From contig JAHBVG010000021.1 of assembly GCA_019637695.1 (NCBI GenBank), positions 23,484 through 87,483 on the forward strand: a stretch of 64,000 nucleotides of DNA. The letters run 5' to 3'. The translations under genes and the position numbers were made by a program. The stretch is from Caldilineaceae bacterium. GTDB taxonomy: Bacteria; Chloroflexota; Anaerolineae; Caldilineales; Caldilineaceae. Position 1 is the stretch's first letter. Each line of letters begins with the position of its first letter. Positions 1-8,818 of this stretch are shown here, piece after piece. The notes beneath the pieces were generated by a model that was given only the letters and a program-made list of their open reading frames with translations, was not told the DNA's origin and ran no database searches.

Positions 1-848
1 GTCGCGTCTAATTCAAATTCGATACAGGCCAACAGCAGACAGTCGGGCTGGTCGGCGCGGTGAGGACGGAAGCCGCCCACGGGCAACAACGCCGGGTGGA
101 CGCGGGTGGTCCACAGCGCCAACGCCTGGCGGATCGTCTCGCAGGCGCCATCTTCGTCCAGCACAAAGATCGCGCTCCCCGGTGGGCTGCCCGGCAGGGA
201 TTCGCTTGGGGAAGCCAGATCGAGGATAGCATTGAGCAGCAGTTGGCTGTCGTCGGGGATAGGCGGCGATGACGGCGGTTGCAGCACGATCCGCCGCATG
301 AGTTCTCCAAAGCGGCGCATACTATTCTCGGCCTGTTGAGCCGGCTTCTCCCAGCGGATCTGCACGCGGTAGGCTTCGTGGATGCGGCCTGGCACCCGCG
401 TATCCTGATCCGAGGCGCAGGCTTTACCCGCCACCGGCACCAATTCGGTGGGGCATTCGTCGTAGCAGAGGACCACATAAGCGCGCTGCGGTCCTGGGCC
501 GGCGGGCGGGCTGAGTATGTCGAGATTGGCTTCGATCCAATCGTTCAGCCGCGCGCAGAGATCGCTTTCGATCCAGATCCAGCGCCCCTGTGGGCTGACG
601 GCGTACCCGGCAGAGACGCGGATATCGACGCGGTTGGGGTTTTGTCCCCCTTCGACGGAGACGTGCAGCCCGGCAACCGTGCCGTAGCCGTGGAGGAGTC
701 GGTTGCTCAACTGGCCTTTCCACGCCAGGTGTCTCTGCTCCTGGCGGAAGTCGTTCACGCCCAGGACCATACCAAATTCATAGTTGACCCGCCGGTTGGG
801 ATGCAGGGCGGCGCTCGTCGTCGGCGCAGGCATACAGTCTCTTAACAT
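1..848 (-). CDS. eCIS-associated protein, 3' end beyond the window
   Basis: An open frame of about 282 codons starts at ATG 846-848, behind a GGAGG ribosome site, and stays open to the left edge, so the C-terminus is missing. The N-terminal third contains NRRVNYEFGMVLGVNDF, LLHGYGTVAGLHV and IRVSAGYAVSPQGRWI. From memory this reminds me of uncharacterised proteins near phage-tail-like clusters, with a conserved GYGTV-GL core followed by R-S-GYA-P-G. It is the last visible gene of the minus-strand eCIS run, about 125 bp after the tail-protein-I gene. No signal peptide or membrane segment is seen. The function is unknown; a surface or baseplate accessory role is only an inference from position. 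Confidence 0.75.
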   Translation of the reverse strand, partial: MLRDCMPAPTTSAALHPNRRVNYEFGMVLGVNDFRQEQRHLAWKGQLSNRLLHGYGTVAGLHVSVEGGQNPNRVDIRVSAGYAVSPQGRWIWIESDLCARLNDWIEANLDILSPPAGPGPQRAYVVLCYDECPTELVPVAGKACASDQDTRVPGRIHEAYRVQIRWEKPAQQAENSMRRFGELMRRIVLQPPSSPPIPDDSQLLLNAILDLASPSESLPGSPPGSAIFVLDEDGACETIRQALALWTTRVHPALLPVGGFRPHRADQPDCLLLACIEFELDA

Positions 849-862
849 AGTTCCTCCCAGTG

Positions 863-938
863 GTGAGTAATGAGCTAATGAGTAATGAGTAAGGGTATCG
901 ACACCGCTCTCTGGTTACTCATTACTCGTTACTCCTTA
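863..938. repeat. Inverted repeat of TAATGAGTAA words
   Basis: The arms are built of GTAATGAGTAA-type words (left about 864-893, right about 915-938) around a unique centre. The reverse complement of the centre resembles the centre of the element at 6146-6220. It lies between two eCIS genes. A transcript hairpin is possible but there is no clear T-tract. Confidence 0.6.
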
Positions 939-972
939 TTTCTGACGTACCCGAAACGGGATATACAAAGTC

Positions 973-3420
973 TTACCCCACTGATTCCAGATAGCCTTCG
1001 GCCAGGTAGTCGCGGCCCAGGATGATGGGTAGGAAGCGGCCTTCTTCGCCCAGGATGGTGTCGATGCCCAGCCGCACCTGCCCCACCAAGAAGAGATCCC
1101 AAAAACGGCGCACGTCATAACGGGTGTGGGCGGGTTTCTCCAGGCGAATGATCTTTTCCACCATGGCCCGGTGTTCATCCGAAAGATCCTCCGGCACGAG
1201 GACTGAAAAGCGGTGTTTGGCCTCATCCAGCGCCTCTTTCAGGCTGAGGCCGGGATCGCCATCCGCCTCTTCGGTGGGATCGCCCGCCTGGAGCGCCATC
1301 CCCTGCCGGGCCTGCCAGGCTTCGACAATGCGCACCGAGGTACGTCCTGGCGCGGCGAGGACGTAGTTCCAAAGTAGATCTTCGATTACGGCCTCGCCGC
1401 TGGCGAGGGTAGGGTAGGCCAGCCCCAGGCTCTCCAATTCCTGGCGCAGCGCCGGGTTGGGAATGGACGCGGCCTGCTCCAACGCTTTCAACGTGCGTTC
1501 GAGACAGGGATCGAGCAACAGCAAGAGCGCAAAACGCACCCCCTCTGGCGTGCCCCGCTGCGCGTAGAGCCGCGGCGCAAAGCGGATCAACAGCCGCCGC
1601 CGATCTTCGTCCCAGAGTTTAGACCAGAGCGGATCGAGGACGAGACCCAACCAGGTCGCCAGCCAATCCAGCGCTTCCGCTGGGGCCGATGATGGATCGA
1701 AGAGCAGGCTGCTGTTGGCGATCTTGCCCTCCAGGTCGGTGATAAAGCCTTCTATATTGGCCAGAAATCGTTCCAAAAAATCAGCAGATCCGGGATCTTC
1801 TTGATAGGCGGCGGGCAGATAGTTCTTCACGTATGAGAAGCGCGGGGAGTAGACGCGCAGCCGGGCGATCTGCGGGCTGGCCCGTCCATTGCCCGATAGG
1901 ATCAGCCGGATCTGAAGGTACTGTCCCCGCGCGGCCTGAAAGAGAAGCTCCCAAACGCCGGTGTGGGCGGCCTGGGATGGCGTCTGCTCGCTCCTCTGCC
2001 AGCCATCCCAATAGGGGATCTCGGCGCCGCGCCCGCGCAGATAGAGATCGGGTTCGCGCACAAATGGCTGGCTTTGCAGCAGATCGGGATCATTGCCGGC
2101 GCGCGTCCACACCTCCACGGCAGTCTCCGGCGGGATGCAGCCATCCACAAAGAGACGATGCCAGACCGCGCCGCGTTGACGGCTATCGAACGGTTCGGTC
2201 TCGACCCAGGCGAAGCGGGCGAAGAGCGGCTGATCGATCTCGTGCAGTCGGATCCAGCGCACTGCCTCGTCTTGGGTGGGCGATGGCGTCACGTCGTAGA
2301 AGATGGCCTCGTTGCCGTGCGGTCGCCGTCCACGCGCCAGGGATCGTCCGCCGAAATAGTGCATGGGCAGGAAGATCGCCTGCGGCTCGGCGCTGATCAG
2401 CAAGGCGGTGGCTTCGTCGAAATTCAGCCGGTAGGCGATGGCCTGGTTGCCGTCCTCCTCGACCAGGTGGAGCAGCGTGGGGTCGGGATCGAGCGCCATG
2501 TCATAGGCTGCCATCGGGTGATCGACGCCGCCAGCGGTGACCTCGGCCAGCCCCGGCAAGGGCAGATGCGCGGGCGAGTTGAGCAGCGAGCCGGGCGTAA
2601 AACCAGGTGGGTAGTGATAAAGATGCGAGCCAACGCCTATTCCCATCGAATCGAGGATGAGGACGCTGCCGTCGGGCAGCGCTTCCACGGCAATGGGATC
2701 TTGGGCGGGCAGCGCGATGCCGCCAGAGAGCGTCGCCGTCGGCGGCGTCAGCGGCAATTGATCCCCATCGGCGGGGACAAAGCCGCCGGCATCGGGCTGC
2801 CCCGGCGTCAGATCCCCCAGCGGCAGCAGGCGGAAGTAACGATCCAGCCCCCACAGGCGACGGTTCTCTCGATCCAGCACCCAGGTGAGCGCATCCGGCC
2901 CTGCCGCCATGTCGAAGGGGACAAAGGGCATGTCCGCCGGGAAGTGGATGGCGACGGGGTCGCCGCCATCGTGCAGATCGAAGATGAGCAGCCCCGCCGG
3001 GTCAAGCGTCCCCACGACGAGGTAGTGGTGCGTCGTCACCGTTAGCCCGGCTAACTCCACGGGGACGGGCGGCGGCGTTTGCGAGACAAAGTCGCCGGCC
3101 CGCGGCGAGGGTGGGGGCGTCCGCTGCTGCCAATAGATCACGGCGCGCTTTGTGCCTGCGGGGGCGCGAAAGATCGTGCGGCGGTCGTGGCCGATCCAAT
3201 ACCAGGAGCCAAAGCGGTCGCTGGCCGCGCCGCGCCGATCCGCCGGATCGAGGGGTAACGCGCGCCGCCCGCCTGGGAAGAGTTTGAGTTGGGGCTGAAG
3301 ACCCAGCCATCCTCGTTCGGCGTCGTAATAGGATTCACCGCCAGCGGGGCTGCTATCCTTCGTCGAGGCCCAATCCTCGGCGCTGGCGATCAGGTGAAAA
3401 CGGGTGTTGTTGGCGTCCAA
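973..3420 (-). CDS. Large eCIS baseplate/tail protein: propeller-like N-terminus plus tail-protein-I domain
   Basis: This 815-aa protein is probably an Afp12-like baseplate wedge component. Residues about 525-700 (YVKNYLPAAYQ, then FLERFLANIEGFITDLEG and LDWLATWLGL) match the phage tail protein I (P2 gpI-like) type that contacts baseplate J. Residues 1-400 are rich in short beta-strand blades with repeated Asp/Gly-Pro turns and look like a propeller. Residues about 400-525 (WHRLFVDG, then YLQIRLILSGNG) look like a jelly-roll domain. It follows the baseplate J gene after a 57-bp gap containing a small palindrome. Such fusions are usual in bacterial eCIS, where the N-terminal part may be exposed at the baseplate. 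The family call is good; the propeller call is a guess from composition. Confidence 0.75.
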   Translation of the reverse strand: MDANNTRFHLIASAEDWASTKDSSPAGGESYYDAERGWLGLQPQLKLFPGGRRALPLDPADRRGAASDRFGSWYWIGHDRRTIFRAPAGTKRAVIYWQQRTPPPSPRAGDFVSQTPPPVPVELAGLTVTTHHYLVVGTLDPAGLLIFDLHDGGDPVAIHFPADMPFVPFDMAAGPDALTWVLDRENRRLWGLDRYFRLLPLGDLTPGQPDAGGFVPADGDQLPLTPPTATLSGGIALPAQDPIAVEALPDGSVLILDSMGIGVGSHLYHYPPGFTPGSLLNSPAHLPLPGLAEVTAGGVDHPMAAYDMALDPDPTLLHLVEEDGNQAIAYRLNFDEATALLISAEPQAIFLPMHYFGGRSLARGRRPHGNEAIFYDVTPSPTQDEAVRWIRLHEIDQPLFARFAWVETEPFDSRQRGAVWHRLFVDGCIPPETAVEVWTRAGNDPDLLQSQPFVREPDLYLRGRGAEIPYWDGWQRSEQTPSQAAHTGVWELLFQAARGQYLQIRLILSGNGRASPQIARLRVYSPRFSYVKNYLPAAYQEDPGSADFLERFLANIEGFITDLEGKIANSSLLFDPSSAPAEALDWLATWLGLVLDPLWSKLWDEDRRRLLIRFAPRLYAQRGTPEGVRFALLLLLDPCLERTLKALEQAASIPNPALRQELESLGLAYPTLASGEAVIEDLLWNYVLAAPGRTSVRIVEAWQARQGMALQAGDPTEEADGDPGLSLKEALDEAKHRFSVLVPEDLSDEHRAMVEKIIRLEKPAHTRYDVRRFWDLFLVGQVRLGIDTILGEEGRFLPIILGRDYLAEGYLESVG

Positions 3421-3447
3421 CCGATTTAGCTCCTCACGGTCTTGAAT

Positions 3448-3473
3448 CTGCCAGGTTACAGAAAACCTGGCAG
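3448..3473. repeat. Small palindrome related to the 54398 palindrome
   Basis: CTGCCAGGTT and AACCTGGCAG form a 10-bp perfect stem with a 6-nt loop in the 57-bp gap between two eCIS genes. The same core is the centre of the 35-bp palindrome at 54398-54471. Confidence 0.6.
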
Positions 3474-3477
3474 GTCG

Positions 3478-5712
3478 TCAGCACTTGGCCCGGCTGACGG
3501 GGATGGGCACGGTTTCGGTCAAAGATGGCTCGCTGCCGGGCGGCGCAAAGAGAGAGGCCAGCGGTTCGGCGCTGCCCTGGCGCACGCTGATGCCCGCCAC
3601 ACGGGGCAGTTGCAGCCCGCGCATCACATAATCGGGGATGTCCACGGCGCTGGCGACGCCCATCTGCAACGATTCCACATAATCGACGCCAGGGACGCGG
3701 GTCACCACGGCCTCCAATTCCTTGCGCACCAACCCCTTGTTGAGCGGCCATCCCGTCCCATCCGGCCCACCCGGCGGCAACGACGAGAGATAGATCTGCA
3801 ACTGCCGCTCGGCGTCCTGTTTGACCTGATCGATGAAGAAACCGGCGCGCACCAGCACCCCCACCGAGATGTAGACCGGCAGATATTGGGGACCGCGCAC
3901 GTAGATCTCTGTCGTCACCAGGCGGCGCACGTCCAGATGCTCGCAGACCCGGCGCAAAAAGAGACGATCCGGGGTCGGCCACAGCGGGTTCAAGCGGTCG
4001 AATTGGGGGATCACCATCACCGTCACCACGCCGGGCGCATCCAAATCCGGCTCGGCGGGCATAAAGAGGGGCAGCACCTCAACACGGCCTACATTGACGC
4101 CCGGTGTGCGCCGGGTGACGTCGCGAAAATCTTGCAGCGTCACCAGCCGGTCGTGATGACGGATGAAGAGCGGAATGCGCCGTTCGCCGTCGGCGGCGGT
4201 CTCGCCTAGCGCCCCGCCCGTCATGGGGATCGGGTTACTGATCTTGTAGCCGCCCTGCAAGCGGGGATCGGGACTGGCGTTGAGCGCGCCGACGGAGACG
4301 TTGCCCTGCGGTCCACCGCCATATTCATAGCTGGCAAGGACGCGCCCGCGTGGACGCCGTCCGCGCAGACCATCGCCGCAGCGCAGCACGCCCGACTCGG
4401 CGTCGCAGGTGAAGACACGGTCATCTGGCCCAGCGGCATAGAGATCGTCGACGCGCCGCCAGATCTGCCAGCCGGTTGTCTCTTCCACGGCCACGGTCAG
4501 TGAGGCAAGGAGAACCGGTACATTGGCAAGGGCGAAGATCTGATCCGGTTCACCGGTCCCCAGCCCCAGGTTCTCGTTGACGACGGGGATGGCCTGCACG
4601 ACGCGGGCGGCGTTGATCCCCACCCAGGCTATGCGGCGGTCGATCTCGCCGCTCTCCTCGCCGTTGGCGGGCAGCCGGATGCGCAGCCAGGTCACCAGCC
4701 GCTGGCGCACCTTGTCATCTTCGAGCCGGGGCGGGAAGTCGCCGGTCCCCTCTTCGAGCGGTTCGTCAAAGCTCCAGGGGATCAACCCGTTGGCGTCGGG
4801 CAGTTCTACCGAAATCAGGCCGGGGCTGTTGAAGACATCCATTTGCTGGATGACCTTGAGCCGACGATAGCGCGCCGTCGGGACCAGCAATGACGACGAG
4901 AGATCAGGTATCTCGAAGATCAACCCCGGCGGCTGCGGACGGCGCGATCCTGTTTGCAACGGTTGCAGCGGCGGTACACTCCCCTCGGCGGCCGGGGCCA
5001 GGCCAATGGAGAGGACGCCGTTAGCCATCGCCCGCCGCGCTGCGTCCACCCATTCAGGCTGCGGGGCGAGCAAGGCCAGGTAGAGCGAGCGGTCGCCGCT
5101 GCTTTCTAAATCAAAGGCGGGCAGCGGCTCGCCCCGTTTAGGCATAGGCAGCAGCGCTGGTTCGTAGAACTGCGGCGTGATCCCCAACGCCTCGAACGCC
5201 TCACTGCCGGGGAAGGGCAGACCCTCGGCGTCCGCCTGCGCCGCCAGATGCGCAGCGAGGACGGCTTCATACTTCTCTCGATAGGTTCCGTAGGTCGGAT
5301 CCGTGCTGGCGATGGGCCGCTTGTAATAGACCTGGGCCTGCACCGGCATCACATTGATGGGGTCGCGGGTGATGAACTGCACATTGCCCGCGGCCAGCAC
5401 CACCCCCTGTTCGAGCAGCAGCGGCTCCACCGGCCCCCGTTCGTTTTGGATGGCGACCAATCCTTGCGCGGACGAAGCTGGCAGCAAGGGAACATTGAGC
5501 AGTTGCAGGAATTTGAGCCGGTTGCGCTCAGGGATGCGGTTGGCGCGATAGAGCAAATTTTCGGTTAAAAAGGCGAACAATTGGACGACGGTCAGCCCCG
5601 GATCGCTCTCGAAGTTGGTCCACTCCGGCGTGTAAACGGGGATGCGGCGGACGGCTTCTTCGAGGATCTCTTCGTAATTGCGGTCATCCAAAACGGGCAG
5701 CGTGATCGGCAT
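3478..5712 (-). CDS. Baseplate J-like protein of the eCIS (Afp11 type)
   Basis: This 744-aa baseplate wedge protein is of the gpJ/gp6 type, which with gp25 and tail protein I forms the wedge that triggers sheath contraction. The N-terminus (NYEEILEEAVRRIP, then WTNFESDPGLTVVQLFAFL and LLYRANRIPERN) is the typical opening of putative baseplate assembly proteins. The C-terminal half has the J signature region, with GYKISNPIPMTGGALGE and HHDRLVTLQDFRDVTRRTPGV. The length is usual for eCIS baseplate J proteins. It starts 7 bp after the gp25-like gene, so the two are translationally linked. No frameshift is visible. Confidence 0.9.
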   Translation of the reverse strand: MPITLPVLDDRNYEEILEEAVRRIPVYTPEWTNFESDPGLTVVQLFAFLTENLLYRANRIPERNRLKFLQLLNVPLLPASSAQGLVAIQNERGPVEPLLLEQGVVLAAGNVQFITRDPINVMPVQAQVYYKRPIASTDPTYGTYREKYEAVLAAHLAAQADAEGLPFPGSEAFEALGITPQFYEPALLPMPKRGEPLPAFDLESSGDRSLYLALLAPQPEWVDAARRAMANGVLSIGLAPAAEGSVPPLQPLQTGSRRPQPPGLIFEIPDLSSSLLVPTARYRRLKVIQQMDVFNSPGLISVELPDANGLIPWSFDEPLEEGTGDFPPRLEDDKVRQRLVTWLRIRLPANGEESGEIDRRIAWVGINAARVVQAIPVVNENLGLGTGEPDQIFALANVPVLLASLTVAVEETTGWQIWRRVDDLYAAGPDDRVFTCDAESGVLRCGDGLRGRRPRGRVLASYEYGGGPQGNVSVGALNASPDPRLQGGYKISNPIPMTGGALGETAADGERRIPLFIRHHDRLVTLQDFRDVTRRTPGVNVGRVEVLPLFMPAEPDLDAPGVVTVMVIPQFDRLNPLWPTPDRLFLRRVCEHLDVRRLVTTEIYVRGPQYLPVYISVGVLVRAGFFIDQVKQDAERQLQIYLSSLPPGGPDGTGWPLNKGLVRKELEAVVTRVPGVDYVESLQMGVASAVDIPDYVMRGLQLPRVAGISVRQGSAEPLASLFAPPGSEPSLTETVPIPVSRAKC

Positions 5713-5719
5713 TGCTTCC

Positions 5720-6136
5720 TCATTCCTCCAGGCGCAGGCTCAGGCCCAGACGTTGCAGCGATTGGGTGGCGACCAGCCGAAACAGGATCTGAATATGCAC
5801 AACGCGGGCGTCGTCGGGGGCGGCCTCGACTTCGACAGCTTCCACGGCGGCGCGCGGTTCCCAGCGGCGGATGGCCTGGCTGATGCGCTCACGGATCAAC
5901 TGGCGCGTGGTGGCGGTGTTCGGCTCAAAGAGAAATTGACGCAACCCCGCGCCAAATTCCTCGCGCATGAGCCGTTCGCCCGGCTCGGTCAACAACAAAA
6001 TGCGGATCGACTGGCGCACATGCTCTTCGCCCACCGCCCAGGCCAAACGACCATCCACCCCCACCTGGGGCGGAAAGGCCAATCCCTGGCCGAAGAGCGA
6101 AGGGGGAAGACGATGCGATGTTGTAGAGTTAGCCAT
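5720..6136 (-). CDS. gp25/GPW-like baseplate wedge protein (Afp9 type)
   Basis: This 138-aa protein matches the gp25 lysozyme-like baseplate family. The diagnostic stretch is VRQSIRILLLTEPGERLMRE followed by FGAGLRQFLFEPN, and the family's EPGER-MR-EFG-G core is complete. It starts the wedge part of the eCIS operon: gp25, baseplate J, tail protein I. gp25 nucleates contact between sheath and baseplate in T4-like tails. The start at 6136 gives the usual family length. A 118-bp gap with palindromic TAATGAGTAA repeats lies upstream. Confidence 0.9.
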   Translation of the reverse strand: MANSTTSHRLPPSLFGQGLAFPPQVGVDGRLAWAVGEEHVRQSIRILLLTEPGERLMREEFGAGLRQFLFEPNTATTRQLIRERISQAIRRWEPRAAVEAVEVEAAPDDARVVHIQILFRLVATQSLQRLGLSLRLEE

Positions 6137-6145
6137 CTGACCCTC

Positions 6146-6220
6146 GTAATGAGTAATGAATAATGAGTGATGAGTAAGAGGAGCGGTGGATACGTCTACT
6201 CATTACTCATTATTCATTCC
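6146..6220. repeat. Inverted repeat of TAATGAGTAA words
   Basis: Left arm about 6146-6178 and right arm about 6197-6220, built of GTAATGAGTAATGAATAATGAG-like words. Its centre resembles the reverse complement of the 863-938 element. It lies between the gp25 gene and the 509-aa membrane-tailed protein gene. Confidence 0.6.
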
Positions 6221-6254
6221 ATGAGCGAAAACTGTATCCATCCGCGTTCCTCGC

Positions 6255-7784
6255 TCACTCCGGCAGCAGACTCTTCGGCACGGGCAAACAGATGCGGAAG
6301 AAGGCCATCCACCAGAAGATGATGTTGAAGACGAAGGCAAAGATCAGCAGCAGCATAAAGGCGATGATGAAGATGATCTGGATCGAGAACGAACAGATGA
6401 AGGCGAAGGCAGCGCCACTATCCTCGGCGTTCACTTTGGGATCATCGCTCAGCAGGCTCTCTTCTCGGCCCAGCACCTGGTTCATCTTCTTGCGCATGGC
6501 GTCGGACATCATAAAGGTGACGTTCTTCTTGAATTTGCGCATGCCGGCGATGCTCACATCCGACGGCAGCGGAATGCGGATGGGGCGCGCCGGCGCGTCG
6601 GGATCGAAAAAGGGCGCAAAGGTGAAGGGCTGGCTGGGCTGGCTCACCTCGACAATCGTCGGCTCACACTGAGGACGCTCGTAGACGAAGCGCAGCACAT
6701 AGCGCACCGATGTGGATACATCCAACTTGGGTACGGCTACCGGCGGGCGCTCGTCGGGCAGAGCAGCAGCGACGCGATCCAGCAGCGTTTGCAAAGCTGT
6801 ATTGCTGAGATCATGGTTGCCCCTGAGCGAGTAATCGTCCTGGCTGAGGCCAAGCGCATCCAGATCGCCGCCGCCGGGCGCGTTGAGCGCTTCGTAGTTT
6901 TGGGCGACAGTTTGCAGCGCCTCGGCCAGGCTCAAACTGCCCTTGTACGCCTGCGTCTGCAAAAAGGAGAGCAGCGCTCTCTTTTCGCCGGCTTTGTCCC
7001 CATGGAAGTTGGCTGAGGCTGGCAGCGCCGCGATGGCTTCAGTTGCATCCTTTAGATAGGTTTGTAGGAACTCCCAAAGTTCAACCAGCAGATAGACCGA
7101 AGTTGTCCAGGCCACATCGTCGGGCAATCGATCCACCAAAGAGAAGTTACCCGGCGGGTTATTGTCTGGCAGCGGTTCGCGCGTCAACGGGGAGGTAAAG
7201 CGTGAACCCAACTCTTGAATGGGTGCGTCCAGATCTTCACCGTCCACGGCCAGTTCGCCCGGCGGCACTTTGTAGGTTTCGCTGCTCGCCGCGGGGATGT
7301 AGCCGCAGAAGAGTTGGCGTCCATCGGCGAGCGGTACCGGGAAGACCGGCAACTGTTCTTCACCGGTGAGCAGGGCGCGACCCGCGCCGTTGAGCGGCTT
7401 CCAACCCGGCTGTTCGTCCTCGACTACCCAGGCGTACTCTTTGCCGTCCACCAGTTTGCGCAGGACGAAAGCAGCGCGCTCTCCTTCATTGCGGCGCACC
7501 TGCCGGTCAGGGAAGCCGGGCTGGCGGCAACAGAGCGAGGCCGCGGCCAGGTAGAAACATCCATGCACCGGTTGGAAAAGTTTGCTCGGCTGATTGCCCG
7601 CGGACGGCTGCAGGCGCGCCGTCTGCAACCCCGTCAACTTCGGCGAGGCCGCCGCCGCCAAAAATTCTTCCATAAAGTCGTCGCTGTGGAACTCAAACAG
7701 CGCCGGGCGGAAAAACTCCACCTGCCGGTAGCCATTCGCGCTCCAAAACGGCGACGGAATCAACCAATCGTGTTCGAGGGTCAT
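6255..7784 (-). CDS. eCIS-linked protein with membrane C-terminus, function unknown
   Basis: This 509-aa protein is between spike and gp25. Most of it is soluble and Pro/Asp-rich. Residues about 455-500 are strongly hydrophobic (FICSFSIQIIFIIAFMLLL, then AFVFNIIFWWMAFF), giving one or two membrane helices, and the protein ends soon after. A motif KKNVTFMMSDAMRKKMNQV precedes the membrane part. Uncharacterised membrane-tailed proteins at this position occur in other eCIS loci as far as I recall. One may suppose it anchors or docks the particle at the membrane, or carries a pore-forming tail. No enzyme motif is seen. Confidence 0.7.
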   Translation of the reverse strand: MTLEHDWLIPSPFWSANGYRQVEFFRPALFEFHSDDFMEEFLAAAASPKLTGLQTARLQPSAGNQPSKLFQPVHGCFYLAAASLCCRQPGFPDRQVRRNEGERAAFVLRKLVDGKEYAWVVEDEQPGWKPLNGAGRALLTGEEQLPVFPVPLADGRQLFCGYIPAASSETYKVPPGELAVDGEDLDAPIQELGSRFTSPLTREPLPDNNPPGNFSLVDRLPDDVAWTTSVYLLVELWEFLQTYLKDATEAIAALPASANFHGDKAGEKRALLSFLQTQAYKGSLSLAEALQTVAQNYEALNAPGGGDLDALGLSQDDYSLRGNHDLSNTALQTLLDRVAAALPDERPPVAVPKLDVSTSVRYVLRFVYERPQCEPTIVEVSQPSQPFTFAPFFDPDAPARPIRIPLPSDVSIAGMRKFKKNVTFMMSDAMRKKMNQVLGREESLLSDDPKVNAEDSGAAFAFICSFSIQIIFIIAFMLLLIFAFVFNIIFWWMAFFRICLPVPKSLLPE

Positions 7785-8097
7785 GGATCGGATCTCTCAG
7801 ATTAATATTGCGTAGTGCGTAATTCGTAATTCGTAATTCGTGAACGATTGCCATCTGCAACTTGCAACCTCAAACTTGCCACCTGCACCACTTTTGCCTT
7901 TTGCCCTTTGCCTTTGTAACTATACAGGTCAGGTAAGGGCACGGGTGGGGGCGGACTCAAACATTAGGTTTATAGCGAACATGCTTCCCGCCCCCACCCG
8001 TGCCCCTACGGTATATGGCTGTATAGTTACTTGCCTTTTGCCTTCTTTGTCTTTTTCTGGGCTATCTGCTACCTGCTACCCGCTACCTGCTCTCTTC
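7785..8097. other. 313-bp gap inside the eCIS operon
   Basis: No gene is seen. It holds three direct GTAATTC units (7819-7841), pyrimidine-rich runs of TTGCCTTTT/CTACCTGC type on both sides, and the MITE-like element at 7916-8030. The gap separates the spike gene from the 509-aa gene, so the insertion may reduce read-through to the downstream baseplate genes. Confidence 0.6.
7916..8030. mobile_element. MITE-like palindromic element A with 8-bp target duplication
   Basis: This 115-bp element has perfect 12-bp terminal inverted repeats (GTAACTATACAG / CTGTATAGTTAC) and an inner GGGCACGGGTGGGGGCGG / CCGCCCCCACCCGTGCCC stem. It has no coding capacity. It is flanked on both sides by TTGCCTTT (7908-7915 and 8031-8038), although the surroundings are repetitive in similar words. 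It shares the GTAAC start and the AGGTAAGGGCA and GCCCCTACG blocks with the element at 41691-41794. Confidence 0.7.
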
Positions 8098-8817
8098 TCA
8101 CCACACGTTCCCCGCCCCAGGTGTATAGGACGAGCTGATCACGGCGTTGGTGATGACGGTGTCGGATTTGACGACGCCGCTGAATTTGGACATACCGGCA
8201 TCGACAGAGACCATGCCGGCGCTGACGCTGATGGTGCTGGCCTGGATGGTCAACTTGCCCCCGGTGTTCAAGGTGATGCCTGCGCTCTCCATCGTTAGGC
8301 TGTTGCCGTTGCTGTCTTCCAGTTGGACGCGCCCCGGCCCATCCTCAAGGATCATACGTTGGCCGCCGGGCGTCTCCACGGTGACGGTCTCCTGGCCCTG
8401 CGTGTCGTCCAATGTAATGCGGATGTTGTTGCGCGAGACGATCACCTTTTTGTTGTTCTCGCCGCCGCCGTCCATCTGCTCCGGCGGCGCATCCTGGCCG
8501 TTCCACAGGGAGCCGATGACGTAGGGTCGCCGCGGATCGCCGCCCTCAAAGATGACCAGCACTTCGTCGTCCACATCGGGGATGAACCAGCTTCCCCGAT
8601 CCGCGCCGGCCATGAGCGTCGCCAGCCGCGCCCACGCTTCGTAACCAGCGCCGTTGCCATCGGGCGACCAGGGCAGCCGCACGCGCACCCGTCCCTGTTG
8701 ATCGGGGTCGGTGACGCTCTGCACCAGCGCCGGGTAGACGCCGTAGAGGCGTCGCCGCTCCTGGGCCTGGGCCAACAGCGCCCCCTCGAAATCGTCCAAT
8801 GCCAGTAGATGGTTCAA
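8098..8817 (-). CDS. eCIS spike protein, gpV/gp5-type OB fold with beta-helix tail
   Basis: This 239-aa protein is probably the central spike, corresponding to the C-terminal half of Afp8/VgrG. Residues about 20-110 form a gp5/baseplate-V OB domain (YPALVQSVTDPDQQGRVRVR, then WARLATLMAGADRGSWFIPD and DEVLVIFEGGDPRRPYVIGS). After that come repetitive short strands (NIRITLDD, TVTVETPGG, NSLTMESAGITLNTGG, KLTIQAS) typical of a trimeric beta-helix needle. It is separated from the hub gene by one base, so an ancestral VgrG-like protein is here two polypeptides. No PAAR tip protein gene is seen in the window. Confidence 0.87.
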   Translation of the reverse strand: MNHLLALDDFEGALLAQAQERRRLYGVYPALVQSVTDPDQQGRVRVRLPWSPDGNGAGYEAWARLATLMAGADRGSWFIPDVDDEVLVIFEGGDPRRPYVIGSLWNGQDAPPEQMDGGGENNKKVIVSRNNIRITLDDTQGQETVTVETPGGQRMILEDGPGRVQLEDSNGNSLTMESAGITLNTGGKLTIQASTISVSAGMVSVDAGMSKFSGVVKSDTVITNAVISSSYTPGAGNVW

Positions 8818-8818
8818 C

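Noticed and set aside
936..1226. 96-aa frame at the end of the tail protein gene with a plausible-looking C-terminus (WNQWGKTLYIPFRVRQK)
   Set aside because: It lies in another frame of the tail protein and has no own start signal; a frameshift there cannot be shown from the sequence alone.
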